In this document: in pieces, positions 1-6,216 of the stretch
How positions within the stretch are numbered: the first letter of the stretch is position 1
Layout: each line of letters starts with the position of its first letter
Assembly: GCA_964236445.1 (NCBI GenBank)
Contig: CAXSDR010000100.1
Coordinates: 1 to 13,796 of the forward strand
Length of the DNA stretch: 13,796 nucleotides
DNA from: CAXSDR01 sp964236445
GTDB taxonomy: Bacteria > Actinomycetota > Actinomycetes > Motilibacterales > Motilibacteraceae
Direction: 5' to 3'
Notes under the pieces: model-generated
Seen by the model: only the letters and a program-made list of their open reading frames with translations
Told to the model about the DNA's origin: nothing
The model's database searches: none
Translations under genes and position numbers: made by a program

Positions 1-2
1 GC

Positions 3-1100
3 GGTGCACTGCTCAAGCTGTCGATCTTCGCGCTGGGGATCATGCCCTACATCACGTCGAGCATCATCGTCCAGCTGCTCACCGTGGTGATCCCGCGCTT
101 CGAGACGCTCAAGGCCGAGGGTCAGTCAGGCACCGCCAAGCTGACGCAGTACACCCGCTATCTCACGATCGCGCTCGCCATCCTGCAGTCCACGACGCTC
201 GTCGCGGTGGCCCGCAGCGGCAACCTGTTCAGCGGCTGCACGAAAGACATCGTGCCTGATCAGTCGCTGTGGCGGATTCTGCTCATGGTGCTCACGATGA
301 CGGCCGGCACCGGCGTGATCATGTGGTTGGGCGAGCTGATCACCGACCGCGGCATCGGCAACGGCATGAGCCTGCTGATCTTCACCTCGATCTGCGCGGG
401 ATTCCCGAGCGGACTGTGGGACATCAAGCAGGAGAAGGGCTGGACGGTCTTCGCCGTCGTCACGGCCGTCGGCTTCGTGGTCATCGCCCTCGTCGTCTTC
501 GTAGAGCAGGCCCAGCGCCGCATCCCGGTGCAGTACGCCAAGCGGGTGGTCGGACGCCGTCAGTACGGTGGCACGTCGACCTACATCCCCATCAAGGTCA
601 ACCAGGCCGGTGTCATCCCCGTCATCTTTGCGTCATCCCTGCTCTACCTCCCGTCGCTCGTGTCGGGCCTCGGCGACCAGAACTCGCGCTGGGCCCTCTG
701 GATCCGGGACCACTTCGGACGTGGCGACCACCCGGTCTACGTCCTCACCTACGTGCTGCTGATCGTCTTCTTCACCTACTTCTATGTCTCGATCACCTTC
801 AACCCGAAGGAGATCTCGGACAACATGAAGCGCTATGGCGGCTTCATCCCGGGCATTCGCGCCGGCCGGCCGACCGAGGAATACCTCGACTACGTCCTGT
901 CGCGCATCACGCTGCCGGGATCGCTCTATCTCGCGGCCGTCGCCGTCATCCCGATCATCGCGCTGGGGCTGTTCAACGCCAACCAGAACTTCCCCTTCGG
1001 TGGCACCTCCGTGCTGATCATGGTCGGCGTGGGTCTCGACACCGTGAAGCAGATCGAGAGCCAGCTTCAGCAGCGCAACTACGAGGGATTCCTCCGCTAG
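3..1100 (+). CDS. secY: Protein translocase subunit SecY (5'-truncated, 365 C-terminal residues)
   Basis: SecY is the central membrane pore of the SecYEG translocon, which exports unfolded proteins and inserts membrane proteins. The window opens inside the gene; the frame is open from base 3 and reads GALLKLSIFALGIMPYITSS, the conserved SecY segment around transmembrane helix 2. Further family marks are the TAGTGVIMWLGELITDRGIG loop, QRRIPVQYA before helix 6, TSTYIPIKVNQAGVIPVIFA, NPKEISDNMKRYGGFIPGIR (the cytoplasmic loop that contacts SecA and the ribosome) and the usual ending QQRNYEGFLR. The visible part carries roughly helices 2 to 10. About 70 N-terminal residues lie upstream of the window. 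The TAG stop shares its last base with the adk GTG start, so the two are translationally linked as is usual at the end of the spc operon. I see no internal defect. Confidence 0.97.
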   Translation, partial: GALLKLSIFALGIMPYITSSIIVQLLTVVIPRFETLKAEGQSGTAKLTQYTRYLTIALAILQSTTLVAVARSGNLFSGCTKDIVPDQSLWRILLMVLTMTAGTGVIMWLGELITDRGIGNGMSLLIFTSICAGFPSGLWDIKQEKGWTVFAVVTAVGFVVIALVVFVEQAQRRIPVQYAKRVVGRRQYGGTSTYIPIKVNQAGVIPVIFASSLLYLPSLVSGLGDQNSRWALWIRDHFGRGDHPVYVLTYVLLIVFFTYFYVSITFNPKEISDNMKRYGGFIPGIRAGRPTEEYLDYVLSRITLPGSLYLAAVAVIPIIALGLFNANQNFPFGGTSVLIMVGVGLDTVKQIESQLQQRNYEGFLR

Positions 1101-1905
1101 TGCGCCTCGTACTCATCGGCCCGCCTGGCGCGGGCAAAGGCACGCAGGCTCAGTACATCGCCGGCCACTACGGAGTGCCCGCGATCTCCACCGGCGACAT
1201 CTTCCGCGCCAACGTCAGTGCAGGCACCCCGCTCGGCGTCCAGGCGCGTACGTTCATGGACGCGGGTGACCTCGTCCCCGACGAGGTCACCATCGCGATG
1301 GTGCAGGACCGGCTGGCGGCCCCCGATGCGGTCGGCGGCTTCCTGCTCGACGGCTTTCCGCGCAACGTGGCCCAGGCCGAGGTGTTGATCCAGACGCTCA
1401 AGGAGCACGGGGCGACGCTCGACGCCGCGCTCGAGCTCAAGGTCGACGACGACGAGGTCGTACGCCGCCTGTNNNNNNNNNNNNNNNNNNNNNNNNNNNN
1501 NNNNNNNNNNNNNNNNNNNNNNNNNNNNNNNNNNNNNNNNNNNNNNNNNNNNNNNNNNNNNNNNNNNNNNNNCTCGACGCCGCGCTCGAGCTCAAGGTCG
1601 ACGACGACGAGGTCGTACGCCGCCTGTCGGGTCGGCGCACCTGCCGCAGTTGTGGCAGGGCGGCCCACGTGGTGTTCGACCCGCCGGCGAGCGAGGGCAT
1701 CTGCGACACGTGCGGTGGCGAGCTGTTCCAGCGCGACGACGACCGAGCGGACACCATCAGGCGCCGGCTCGAGGTCTATGCCGAGCAGACCGCGCCGCTC
1801 GTCGGCTACTACGCCGAACGCTCCCTGCTGCATGCGATCGACGCCACCGGCACGGTTGCCGAGGTGACCGCGCGAGCGGTCGAGGCGCTCGGCGGAGACG
1901 ACTGA
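1100..1905 (+). CDS. adk: Adenylate kinase with zinc-binding LID domain (interrupted by an assembly gap)
   Basis: Adenylate kinase interconverts ATP + AMP and 2 ADP in the cytoplasm. GTG at 1100 overlaps the secY stop by one base and gives MRLVLIGPPGAGKGTQ, with the P-loop GPPGAGKGT at residues 7-15. TGDIFR and DGFPR (84-88) form the AMP site. The coding frame runs to base 1472, then meets 100 N; after the gap it resumes in another frame at 1573. The first 55 bases after the gap (1573-1627) copy the last 55 before it (1418-1472). Removing one copy plus the N run (155 bases) gives a continuous 216-residue protein, normal for the long-LID family. In the collapsed protein the LID has C130-x2-C133 and C150-x2-C153, a structural zinc site, followed by RDDDRADTIRRRL. 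The stop is TGA 1903-1905, one base before map. As written the frame is broken; I infer an intact gene in the organism. Confidence 0.95.
1418..1472 (+). repeat. 55-bp direct repeat, left copy, abutting the N run
   Basis: These 55 bases end exactly at the gap and are identical to 1573-1627. They code adk residues of the segment LDAALELKVDDDEVVRRL. The identity ends precisely at the contig boundaries, which fits an unmerged assembly overlap better than a biological duplication. Confidence 0.95.
1473..1572. other. Assembly gap (100 N) inside adk
   Basis: A run of exactly 100 undetermined bases, the customary length for a gap of unknown size. Both flanks carry the same 55-base sequence, so the two contigs probably overlap and the true gap length is below zero. 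The break falls at the start of the region coding the adk LID domain. Confidence 0.99.
1573..1627 (+). repeat. 55-bp direct repeat, right copy, starting right after the N run
   Basis: Exact second copy of 1418-1472. After base 1627 the sequence continues into the adk zinc-LID coding region (SGRRTCRSCG), which is what should directly follow base 1472. Confidence 0.95.
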
Positions 1906-1906
1906 C

Positions 1907-2752
1907 ATGTTCCGGACGCGCGAAAAGCTCGAGATCAAGACGCCCGAACAGATCCGACTCATGCGCGCGGCCGGGCTTGTCGTCGCGCAGGCGTTGCACG
2001 CCGTGCGCGACGCCGTCGCACCGGGCGTGACAACGGCCCAGCTCGACGCCGTCGCAGAAGAGGTCATCCGGGGGGCGGGCGCCGTCCCGTCGTTCATCGG
2101 GGTGCCTGGCGGGCCCGGGGTGCAGGACTTCCCGGCGACCCTGTGCACCTCGATCAATGACCAGGTGGTGCATGGCATCCCTGGTTCGGCTGTCCTGCGC
2201 GAGGGTGACGTCGTGTCGATCGACTGCGGTGCCGTGCTCGAGGGCTGGCACGGTGACGCTGCGGTCACCCTCGCCGTGGGTGACGTCGACCCCGCGGTGC
2301 TCGCGCTGCTGCGCGTCTGCGACGACTCGCTGTGGCACGGCCTCGCGGCCGTGCGGCCCGGGGGACGGCTCTCCGACGTCTCCGCCGCAGTGGAGACGTG
2401 CGTACGTCAGGCCGGTGACTACGGCCTCGTCGAGGACTACGTCGGCCACGGCATCGGCACCGAGATGCACATGGCGCCGTCGGTGCCCAACCTCGGCCGA
2501 CCGGGTCGTGGGCCGCACCTCGTGCCTGGCCTGGCCATCGCCGTCGAGCCGATGGTCAACCTGGGCACCGCAGACACCGACGTACTGGCCGACGGCTGGA
2601 CGGTGGTGACCAGCGACGGTCGCCCGTCTGCGCATTTCGAGCACACGGTGGCGGTGACCCCGACCGGTCCCTGGGTGCTCACGGCTGTCGACGGTGGTCG
2701 CGCCCGGCTGGCACTGCTCGGGGTGCCGGTGTCGCAGGAGCAGCCCGGCTGA
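1907..2752 (+). CDS. map: Methionine aminopeptidase, type I
   Basis: This enzyme removes the initiator methionine from nascent proteins in the cytoplasm and is a dimetal hydrolase of the pita-bread fold. The 281-residue product starts at ATG 1907, one base after the adk stop; a GGAG at 1893-1896 inside adk can serve as ribosome binding site. All five metal ligands are present: D106 (SIDCG), D117 (HGDAAVT), H181 (GHGIG), E214 (AVEPM) and E245 (HFEHTV). The substrate-site histidines H89 (VVHGIP) and H188 are also there. There is no N-terminal zinc-finger or SH3-binding extension, so it is the short type Ia form. The C-terminal end, after HTVAVTPTGPWVLT, is about 20 residues longer than the minimal enzyme. 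Its position after secY-adk is the usual one, and many ribosomal proteins made nearby need methionine removal. Confidence 0.97.
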   Translation: MFRTREKLEIKTPEQIRLMRAAGLVVAQALHAVRDAVAPGVTTAQLDAVAEEVIRGAGAVPSFIGVPGGPGVQDFPATLCTSINDQVVHGIPGSAVLREGDVVSIDCGAVLEGWHGDAAVTLAVGDVDPAVLALLRVCDDSLWHGLAAVRPGGRLSDVSAAVETCVRQAGDYGLVEDYVGHGIGTEMHMAPSVPNLGRPGRGPHLVPGLAIAVEPMVNLGTADTDVLADGWTVVTSDGRPSAHFEHTVAVTPTGPWVLTAVDGGRARLALLGVPVSQEQPG

Positions 2753-2762
2753 CCTCGCCGGT

Positions 2763-2792
2763 TTGGCCTGGGCCTATGGTGTCGCGTAGACT
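2763..2792 (+). promoter_or_regulatory. Candidate sigma70/HrdB-type promoter of the infA-rplQ operon
   Basis: TTGGCC at 2763-2768 (-35), 18-base spacer, TAGACT at 2787-2792 (-10). It lies just after the map stop and about 120 bases before infA, in a 158-base non-coding gap. The predicted transcript starts near 2799 with a leader of about 110 bases. The call rests on box match and position only. Confidence 0.7.
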
Positions 2793-2818
2793 CCCCTGTC
2801 GGCTCCCGTCCGTTCGCT

Positions 2819-2842
2819 CGTGCCCAGTTTCTCGTGGGCGCG
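2819..2842 (+). promoter_or_regulatory. Hairpin in the infA leader
   Basis: CGTGCCCA (2819-2826) pairs with TGGGCGCG (2835-2842): 8 bp with one G-U pair and an 8-base loop. It lies inside the leader predicted from the infA promoter, well upstream of the infA ribosome binding site. Its function is unknown; it may be fortuitous in such G+C-rich sequence. Confidence 0.35.
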
Positions 2843-2910
2843 TGAGTCCCTGTGCGGGTCGTCGCAGCAGCACCCCCATCAGTGAACGACACGACGACCA
2901 GCGGAGGACA

Positions 2911-3132
2911 GTGGCCAAGAAAGAGGGTGCCATTGAGATCGAGGGCACCGTTATCGAGTCCCTACCCAACGCGTTCTTCCGGGTAGAGCTCGCCAACGGG
3001 CACAAGGTCTTGGCACACATTTCCGGCAAGATGCGCCAGCACTACATCCGGATCCTTCCCGAGGACCGGGTGGTCGTGGAGCTCAGCCCCTACGACCTCA
3101 GCCGCGGGCGCATCGTCTACCGCTACAAGTAG
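2911..3132 (+). CDS. infA: Translation initiation factor IF-1
   Basis: IF-1 is a small OB-fold protein that binds the 30S A site during initiation and helps IF-2 and IF-3 act. The 73-residue product reads MAKKEGAIEIEGTVIESLPN, continues through FRVELANGHKVLAHISGKMR and ends GRIVYRYK, an almost consensus actinobacterial IF-1. I chose GTG 2911 because a strong GGAGG (2903-2907) sits just upstream and the protein then has the exact family length. The same frame is open upstream to an ATG at 2776, but that would add 45 residues unlike any IF-1. It is the first gene after the candidate promoter at 2763-2792 and 80 bases before rpmJ. Confidence 0.97.
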   Translation: MAKKEGAIEIEGTVIESLPNAFFRVELANGHKVLAHISGKMRQHYIRILPEDRVVVELSPYDLSRGRIVYRYK

Positions 3133-3212
3133 TTTGCTGCCAGCTCCAGAGACACTTGCAGTCCACCCACCGGGCGTTCCGCGCACCGGCGAGACGTCCC
3201 AGAGGTCACCCC

Positions 3213-3329
3213 ATGAAGGTCAAGCCGAGCGTCAAGCAGATGTGTGACAAGTGCAAGGTGATCCGTCGCCACGGCCGTGTCATGGTCATCTGCTCCGCCA
3301 CGCCCCGCCACAAGCAGCGTCAGGGCTAA
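3213..3329 (+). CDS. rpmJ: 50S ribosomal protein L36 (zinc-binding form)
   Basis: L36 is the smallest large-subunit protein and stabilises 23S rRNA near the peptidyl-transferase region. The 38-residue product starts MKVKPSVKQMCDKCKVIRRH and ends RHKQRQG. The zinc ligands are C11, C14, C27 and H33, so this is the cysteine-containing (C+) form. Between C27 and the histidine it has SATPR, one residue more than the xNxR version I recall from most actinobacterial L36 proteins, and more like the 38-residue E. coli protein. AGAGG at 3201-3205 is a usable ribosome binding site before ATG 3213. It sits between infA and rpsM, its standard place. Confidence 0.96.
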   Translation: MKVKPSVKQMCDKCKVIRRHGRVMVICSATPRHKQRQG

Positions 3330-3418
3330 TCCAGCCTCGACGCTTTTAGCGCAGCGACCCGACCCCCGCACCGCCCCAGCCGGCCCACCACGCCGGCAGG
3401 AGCAGTCCGGGACGCCAC

Positions 3419-3456
3419 CCCCGGCCCGGAGGCCGGGGACCTCGTACCCCTCGAGG
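3419..3456 (+). promoter_or_regulatory. Two back-to-back hairpins upstream of rpsM
   Basis: CCCCGGCC (3419-3426) pairs perfectly with GGCCGGGG (3431-3438) around a CGGA tetraloop. One base later CCTCG (3440-3444) pairs with CGAGG (3452-3456) around a 7-base loop. They lie in the 174-base gap between rpmJ and rpsM, which has no convincing coding frame. No T tract follows. This could be a processing or attenuation site, or a binding site for a ribosomal protein. Confidence 0.45.
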
Positions 3457-3503
3457 ACCGGCGCTGCGTACGACCTCCGGCAACGACAGGAGAGCACCAC
3501 CGC

Positions 3504-3884
3504 ATGGCACGCCTTGTCGGCGTCGACCTCCCGCGCGACAAGCGCGTCGAGATCGCCCTGACCTATATCTACGGCATCGGGCGCACACGCGCCAAAGAGC
3601 TGCTTGCTGCGACGGGCATCGGCGATGCCGTGCGCGTCAAGGACCTTGCAGACGACGATCTGGTCGCGCTTCGCGACCACATCGACGCTCACTTCAAGAC
3701 TGAGGGTGACCTCCGCCGCGAGGTTGCCGCCGACATCCGCCGCAAGGTCGAGATCGGCTCCTACCAAGGAATCCGACACCGCCGCGGCCTGCCGGTCCAC
3801 GGTCAGCGCACGCACACCAACGCCCGCACCCGCAAGGGCCCGCGTCGCGCGATCGCCGGCAAGAAGAAGGTCGGCAAGAAGTAG
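3504..3884 (+). CDS. rpsM: 30S ribosomal protein S13
   Basis: S13 lies at the head of the small subunit and contacts tRNA and the 50S subunit. The 126-residue product starts MARLVGVDLPRDKRVEIALT and has the YIYGIGRTRAKELL helix-hairpin region, then RREVAADIRRKVEIGSYQGI and RHRRGLPVHGQRTHTNARTR before a lysine-rich tail (GKKKVGKK), as in the family. AGGAGAG about 15 bases before ATG 3504 serves as ribosome binding site. It opens the classical alpha-operon order rpsM-rpsK-rpsD-rpoA-rplQ, after a 174-base gap with two hairpins. Confidence 0.98.
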   Translation: MARLVGVDLPRDKRVEIALTYIYGIGRTRAKELLAATGIGDAVRVKDLADDDLVALRDHIDAHFKTEGDLRREVAADIRRKVEIGSYQGIRHRRGLPVHGQRTHTNARTRKGPRRAIAGKKKVGKK

Positions 3885-3940
3885 TCCCCGGACATCTCAT
3901 CCGCGTGGACCGATCACCTCGTCTTCAGTAGGAGCACGTC

Positions 3941-4351
3941 ATGCCCCCCAAGTCTCGCCAATCGGCGGCCGGACCGAAAAAGGTCCGTCGCAAGGAGAAG
4001 AAGAACGTCGTTCATGGGCACGCCCATATCAAGAGCACGTTCAACAACACGATCGTGTCGATCACCGACCCTCAGGGCAACGTGATCGCGTGGGCCAGCG
4101 CCGGCCATGTCGGCTTCAAGGGCTCGCGCAAGTCGACGCCGTTCGCCGCACAGATGGCCGCCGAGTCGGCCGGCCGTCGCGCACAGGAGCACGGCATGAA
4201 GAAGGTCGACGTCTTCGTCAAGGGCCCCGGCTCGGGACGAGAGACGGCCATCCGATCGCTCACGGCGACCGGGCTCGAGGTTGCCTCGATCCAAGACGTC
4301 ACCCCCGTTCCCCACAACGGCTGCCGCCCGCCCAAGCGGCGCCGGGTCTGA
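3941..4351 (+). CDS. rpsK: 30S ribosomal protein S11
   Basis: S11 is a platform protein of the small subunit next to the mRNA exit region. The 136-residue product begins MPPKSRQSAAGPKKVRRKEK, a basic disordered N-terminus, then GHAHIKSTFNNTIVSITDPQ, GHVGFKGSRKSTPFAAQMAA, KGPGSGRETAIRSL and ends DVTPVPHNGCRPPKRRRV, all family signatures. AGGAG at 3930-3934 lies 6 bases before ATG 3941, a clear start. It is 56 bases after rpsM and 24 before rpsD. Length and sequence are ordinary for actinobacteria. Confidence 0.98.
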   Translation: MPPKSRQSAAGPKKVRRKEKKNVVHGHAHIKSTFNNTIVSITDPQGNVIAWASAGHVGFKGSRKSTPFAAQMAAESAGRRAQEHGMKKVDVFVKGPGSGRETAIRSLTATGLEVASIQDVTPVPHNGCRPPKRRRV

Positions 4352-4375
4352 GCCGGAAGGACACCGAAGACTCAC

Positions 4376-5002
4376 ATGGCTAGGTACACCGGCCCAGATT
4401 GCAAGCGCTGCCGTCGCGAGAAGATGAAACTCTTCCTCAAGGGCGCCAAGTGCGAGTCCCCGAAGTGCCCCATCGAGATCCGTCCCTACCCCCCGGGTGA
4501 GCACGGTCGCGGTCGGACCAAGGACTCCGAATACCTGCTCCAGATGCGTGAGAAGCAGAAGTGCGCGCGCATCTACGGAGTGCTGGAGAAGCAGTTCCGC
4601 GGCTACTACGAAGAGGCCAACCGTCGCCAGGGCAAGACTGGCGAGAACCTGTTGCGCATCCTCGAGAGCCGGCTGGACAACGTCGTCTACCGCGCCGGGT
4701 TCGCCAAGAGCCGTGACATGGCCCGCCAGCTGGTGCGCCACGGTCACATCACCGTCAACGGCGGCAAGGTCGACATCCCGAGCTACCGCGTCAGCGACAA
4801 CGACATCGTCGAGGTCCGCGAGGGCTCGCTCGAGCTGACGCCGTTCGTCGTGGCGCGCGCCGAGACCGGCGAGCGCGGCGTGCCGGCCTGGCTCGAGGTC
4901 ATCCCGAACCGCATGCGCATCCTCGTCCACTCGCTCCCGGTCCGACAGGTCATCGACACGCCGGTCCAGGAGCAGCTGATCGTCGAGCTCTACTCCAAGT
5001 AG
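4376..5002 (+). CDS. rpsD: 30S ribosomal protein S4 (zinc-binding C+ form)
   Basis: S4 nucleates assembly of the 30S body, and in E. coli and Bacillus it represses its own mRNA. The 208-residue product starts MARYTGPDCKRCRREKMKLF and carries C9-x2-C12-x13-C26-x4-C31, the zinc site of the C+ S4 form. IRPYPPGEHGRGRTKDSEYL follows, then the S4 RNA-binding domain at about residues 96-160 (SRLDNVVYRAGFA, ARQLVRHGHITVNG), ending EQLIVELYSK. From memory, the Mycobacterium tuberculosis alpha-operon S4 lacks these cysteines, so the zinc form distinguishes this lineage. A GGAAGGA around 4355 precedes the start at a rather long distance. A 14-bp hairpin lies between this gene and rpoA. Confidence 0.97.
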   Translation: MARYTGPDCKRCRREKMKLFLKGAKCESPKCPIEIRPYPPGEHGRGRTKDSEYLLQMREKQKCARIYGVLEKQFRGYYEEANRRQGKTGENLLRILESRLDNVVYRAGFAKSRDMARQLVRHGHITVNGGKVDIPSYRVSDNDIVEVREGSLELTPFVVARAETGERGVPAWLEVIPNRMRILVHSLPVRQVIDTPVQEQLIVELYSK

Positions 5003-5024
5003 GTCCTCCGTAACAACCCCGGCC

Positions 5025-5056
5025 GACCGGGTCGTGGCAACCGCCACGGCCCGGTC
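5025..5056 (+). promoter_or_regulatory. Strong 14-bp hairpin between rpsD and rpoA
   Basis: GACCGGGTCGTGGC (5025-5038) pairs with GCCACGGCCCGGTC (5043-5056): 13 Watson-Crick pairs and one G-U, with a four-base AACC loop. GGCC at 5021-5024 and 5062-5065 can extend it beyond a bulge. It nearly fills the 107-base gap. There is no T tract, so full termination is unlikely; attenuation, 3'-end stabilisation or a protein-binding site are possible. Confidence 0.6.
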
Positions 5057-5109
5057 GCCCCGGCCGTACCGCGACGTCATATGAAGGTCGTCGCTGGAAG
5101 GACAACCCT

Positions 5110-6126
5110 GTGCTTATCGCCCAGCGCCCCACCCTCGCCGAAGATGCCGTCTCCGAGTTCCGCTCGAGGTTCATCATCGAGCCGCTGGAGCCCGGCTTCG
5201 GCTACACCCTCGGCAACTCCCTCCGCCGCACGCTGCTCTCCTCGATTCCCGGTGCCTCGGTCACGAGCATCCGCATCGAGGGTGTGCTGCATGAGTTCAC
5301 GACGGTCGCCGGCGTCAAGGAAGACGTCACGGACGTCATCCTGAACGTCAAGAACCTCGTGGTCAGCAGCGAGCACGACGAGCCCGTCGTGATGTACCTG
5401 CGCAAGCAGGGTCCCGGTGTCGTCACCGCGGCGGACATCGCGCCGCCTGCTGGTGTCGAGGTGCACAACCCAGACCTGCACATCGCGACGCTCAACGCCA
5501 AGGGCAAGCTCGAGATGGAGCTGACCGTCGAACGCGGTCGCGGCTATGTCTCCGCCGTCCAGAACAAGCAGCCCGGCATGGAGATCGGTCGCGTCCCGGT
5601 CGACTCGATCTACTCCCCGGTCCTCAAGGTCACCTACAAGGTCGAGGCCACGCGCGTCGAGCAGCGCACCGACTTCGACCGCCTGGTGGTCGACGTCGAG
5701 ACGAAGGGCTCGATGACGCCCCGCGACGCGATCGCGAGCGCCGGCAAGACCCTGGTCGAGCTGTTCGGTCTGGCCCGTGAGCTCAACGTCGAGGCCGAGG
5801 GCATCGACATGGGCCCGAGCCCGCAGGACCAGGCGTTCGCCGAGAACCTCGGCATGCCCATCGAAGAGCTCGACCTGACGGTGCGCTCCTACAACTGTCT
5901 CAAGCGCGAGGGCATCCACACCGTGGGTGAGCTCATGGGCCGCAGCGAGGCGGATCTGCTCGACATCCGCAACTTCGGTGCCAAGTCGATCGACGAGGTC
6001 AAGGCCAAGCTGTCCACGATGGGCCTCGCGCTCAAGGACAGCCCTCCCGGCTTCGACCCGAGCTCCGCAGTAGAAGCGCTCGGTGGGGACGATGACGTGT
6101 CCTACGCCGAGGACGAGCAGTACTAG
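5110..6126 (+). CDS. rpoA: DNA-directed RNA polymerase subunit alpha
   Basis: The alpha dimer scaffolds RNA polymerase assembly, and its C-terminal domain binds UP elements and activators. GTG 5110, preceded by GGAAGGA at 5096-5102, gives a 338-residue protein. The N-terminal domain (about 1-230) shows SRFIIEPLEPGFGYTLGNSL directly followed by RRTLLSSIPG, the dimerisation core. The C-terminal domain is at about 251-309 with LTVRSYNCLKREGIHTVGEL; R259 and N262 correspond to E. coli R265 and N268, which contact DNA. A short acidic tail (GGDDDVSYAEDEQY) ends the protein. It has its standard place between rpsD and rplQ, and hairpins flank it on both sides. Confidence 0.99.
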   Translation: MLIAQRPTLAEDAVSEFRSRFIIEPLEPGFGYTLGNSLRRTLLSSIPGASVTSIRIEGVLHEFTTVAGVKEDVTDVILNVKNLVVSSEHDEPVVMYLRKQGPGVVTAADIAPPAGVEVHNPDLHIATLNAKGKLEMELTVERGRGYVSAVQNKQPGMEIGRVPVDSIYSPVLKVTYKVEATRVEQRTDFDRLVVDVETKGSMTPRDAIASAGKTLVELFGLARELNVEAEGIDMGPSPQDQAFAENLGMPIEELDLTVRSYNCLKREGIHTVGELMGRSEADLLDIRNFGAKSIDEVKAKLSTMGLALKDSPPGFDPSSAVEALGGDDDVSYAEDEQY

Positions 6127-6136
6127 ATCCTCCGAG

Positions 6137-6166
6137 TCACGGTGTAGGGAAGCTCCTATGCCGTGA
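6137..6166 (+). promoter_or_regulatory. 12-bp hairpin between rpoA and rplQ
   Basis: TCACGGTGTAGG (6137-6148) pairs with CCTATGCCGTGA (6155-6166): 12 continuous pairs, the central two being tandem G-U pairs, around a GAAGCT loop. It begins 10 bases after the rpoA stop and ends 50 bases before rplQ. No T tract follows. It may tune read-through or protect the rpoA 3' end. Confidence 0.55.
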
Positions 6167-6216
6167 GCCGCACCCGCCCCTGACGCCCCGACCAGCCCCC
6201 CGTAAGGACACACGCC

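Noticed and set aside
269..1099. In-frame upstream extension of adk through secY
   Set aside because: It is a second frame of secY, His/Arg/Pro-rich and unlike any Adk; GTG 1100 begins the family's conserved N-terminus.
1418..1627. 55-bp repeats as a biological tandem duplication or target-site duplication of an insertion
   Set aside because: The repeats end exactly at a 100-N assembly gap, and collapsing them restores a perfect gene.
2776..2910. Upstream ATG for infA
   Set aside because: It would add 45 residues absent from IF-1, overlap the promoter region, and ignore the GGAGG before GTG 2911.
3914..5080. Antisense open frame (388 codons) over rpsK and rpsD
   Set aside because: Both + strand genes are near-consensus ribosomal proteins; the antisense product has no recognisable domain.
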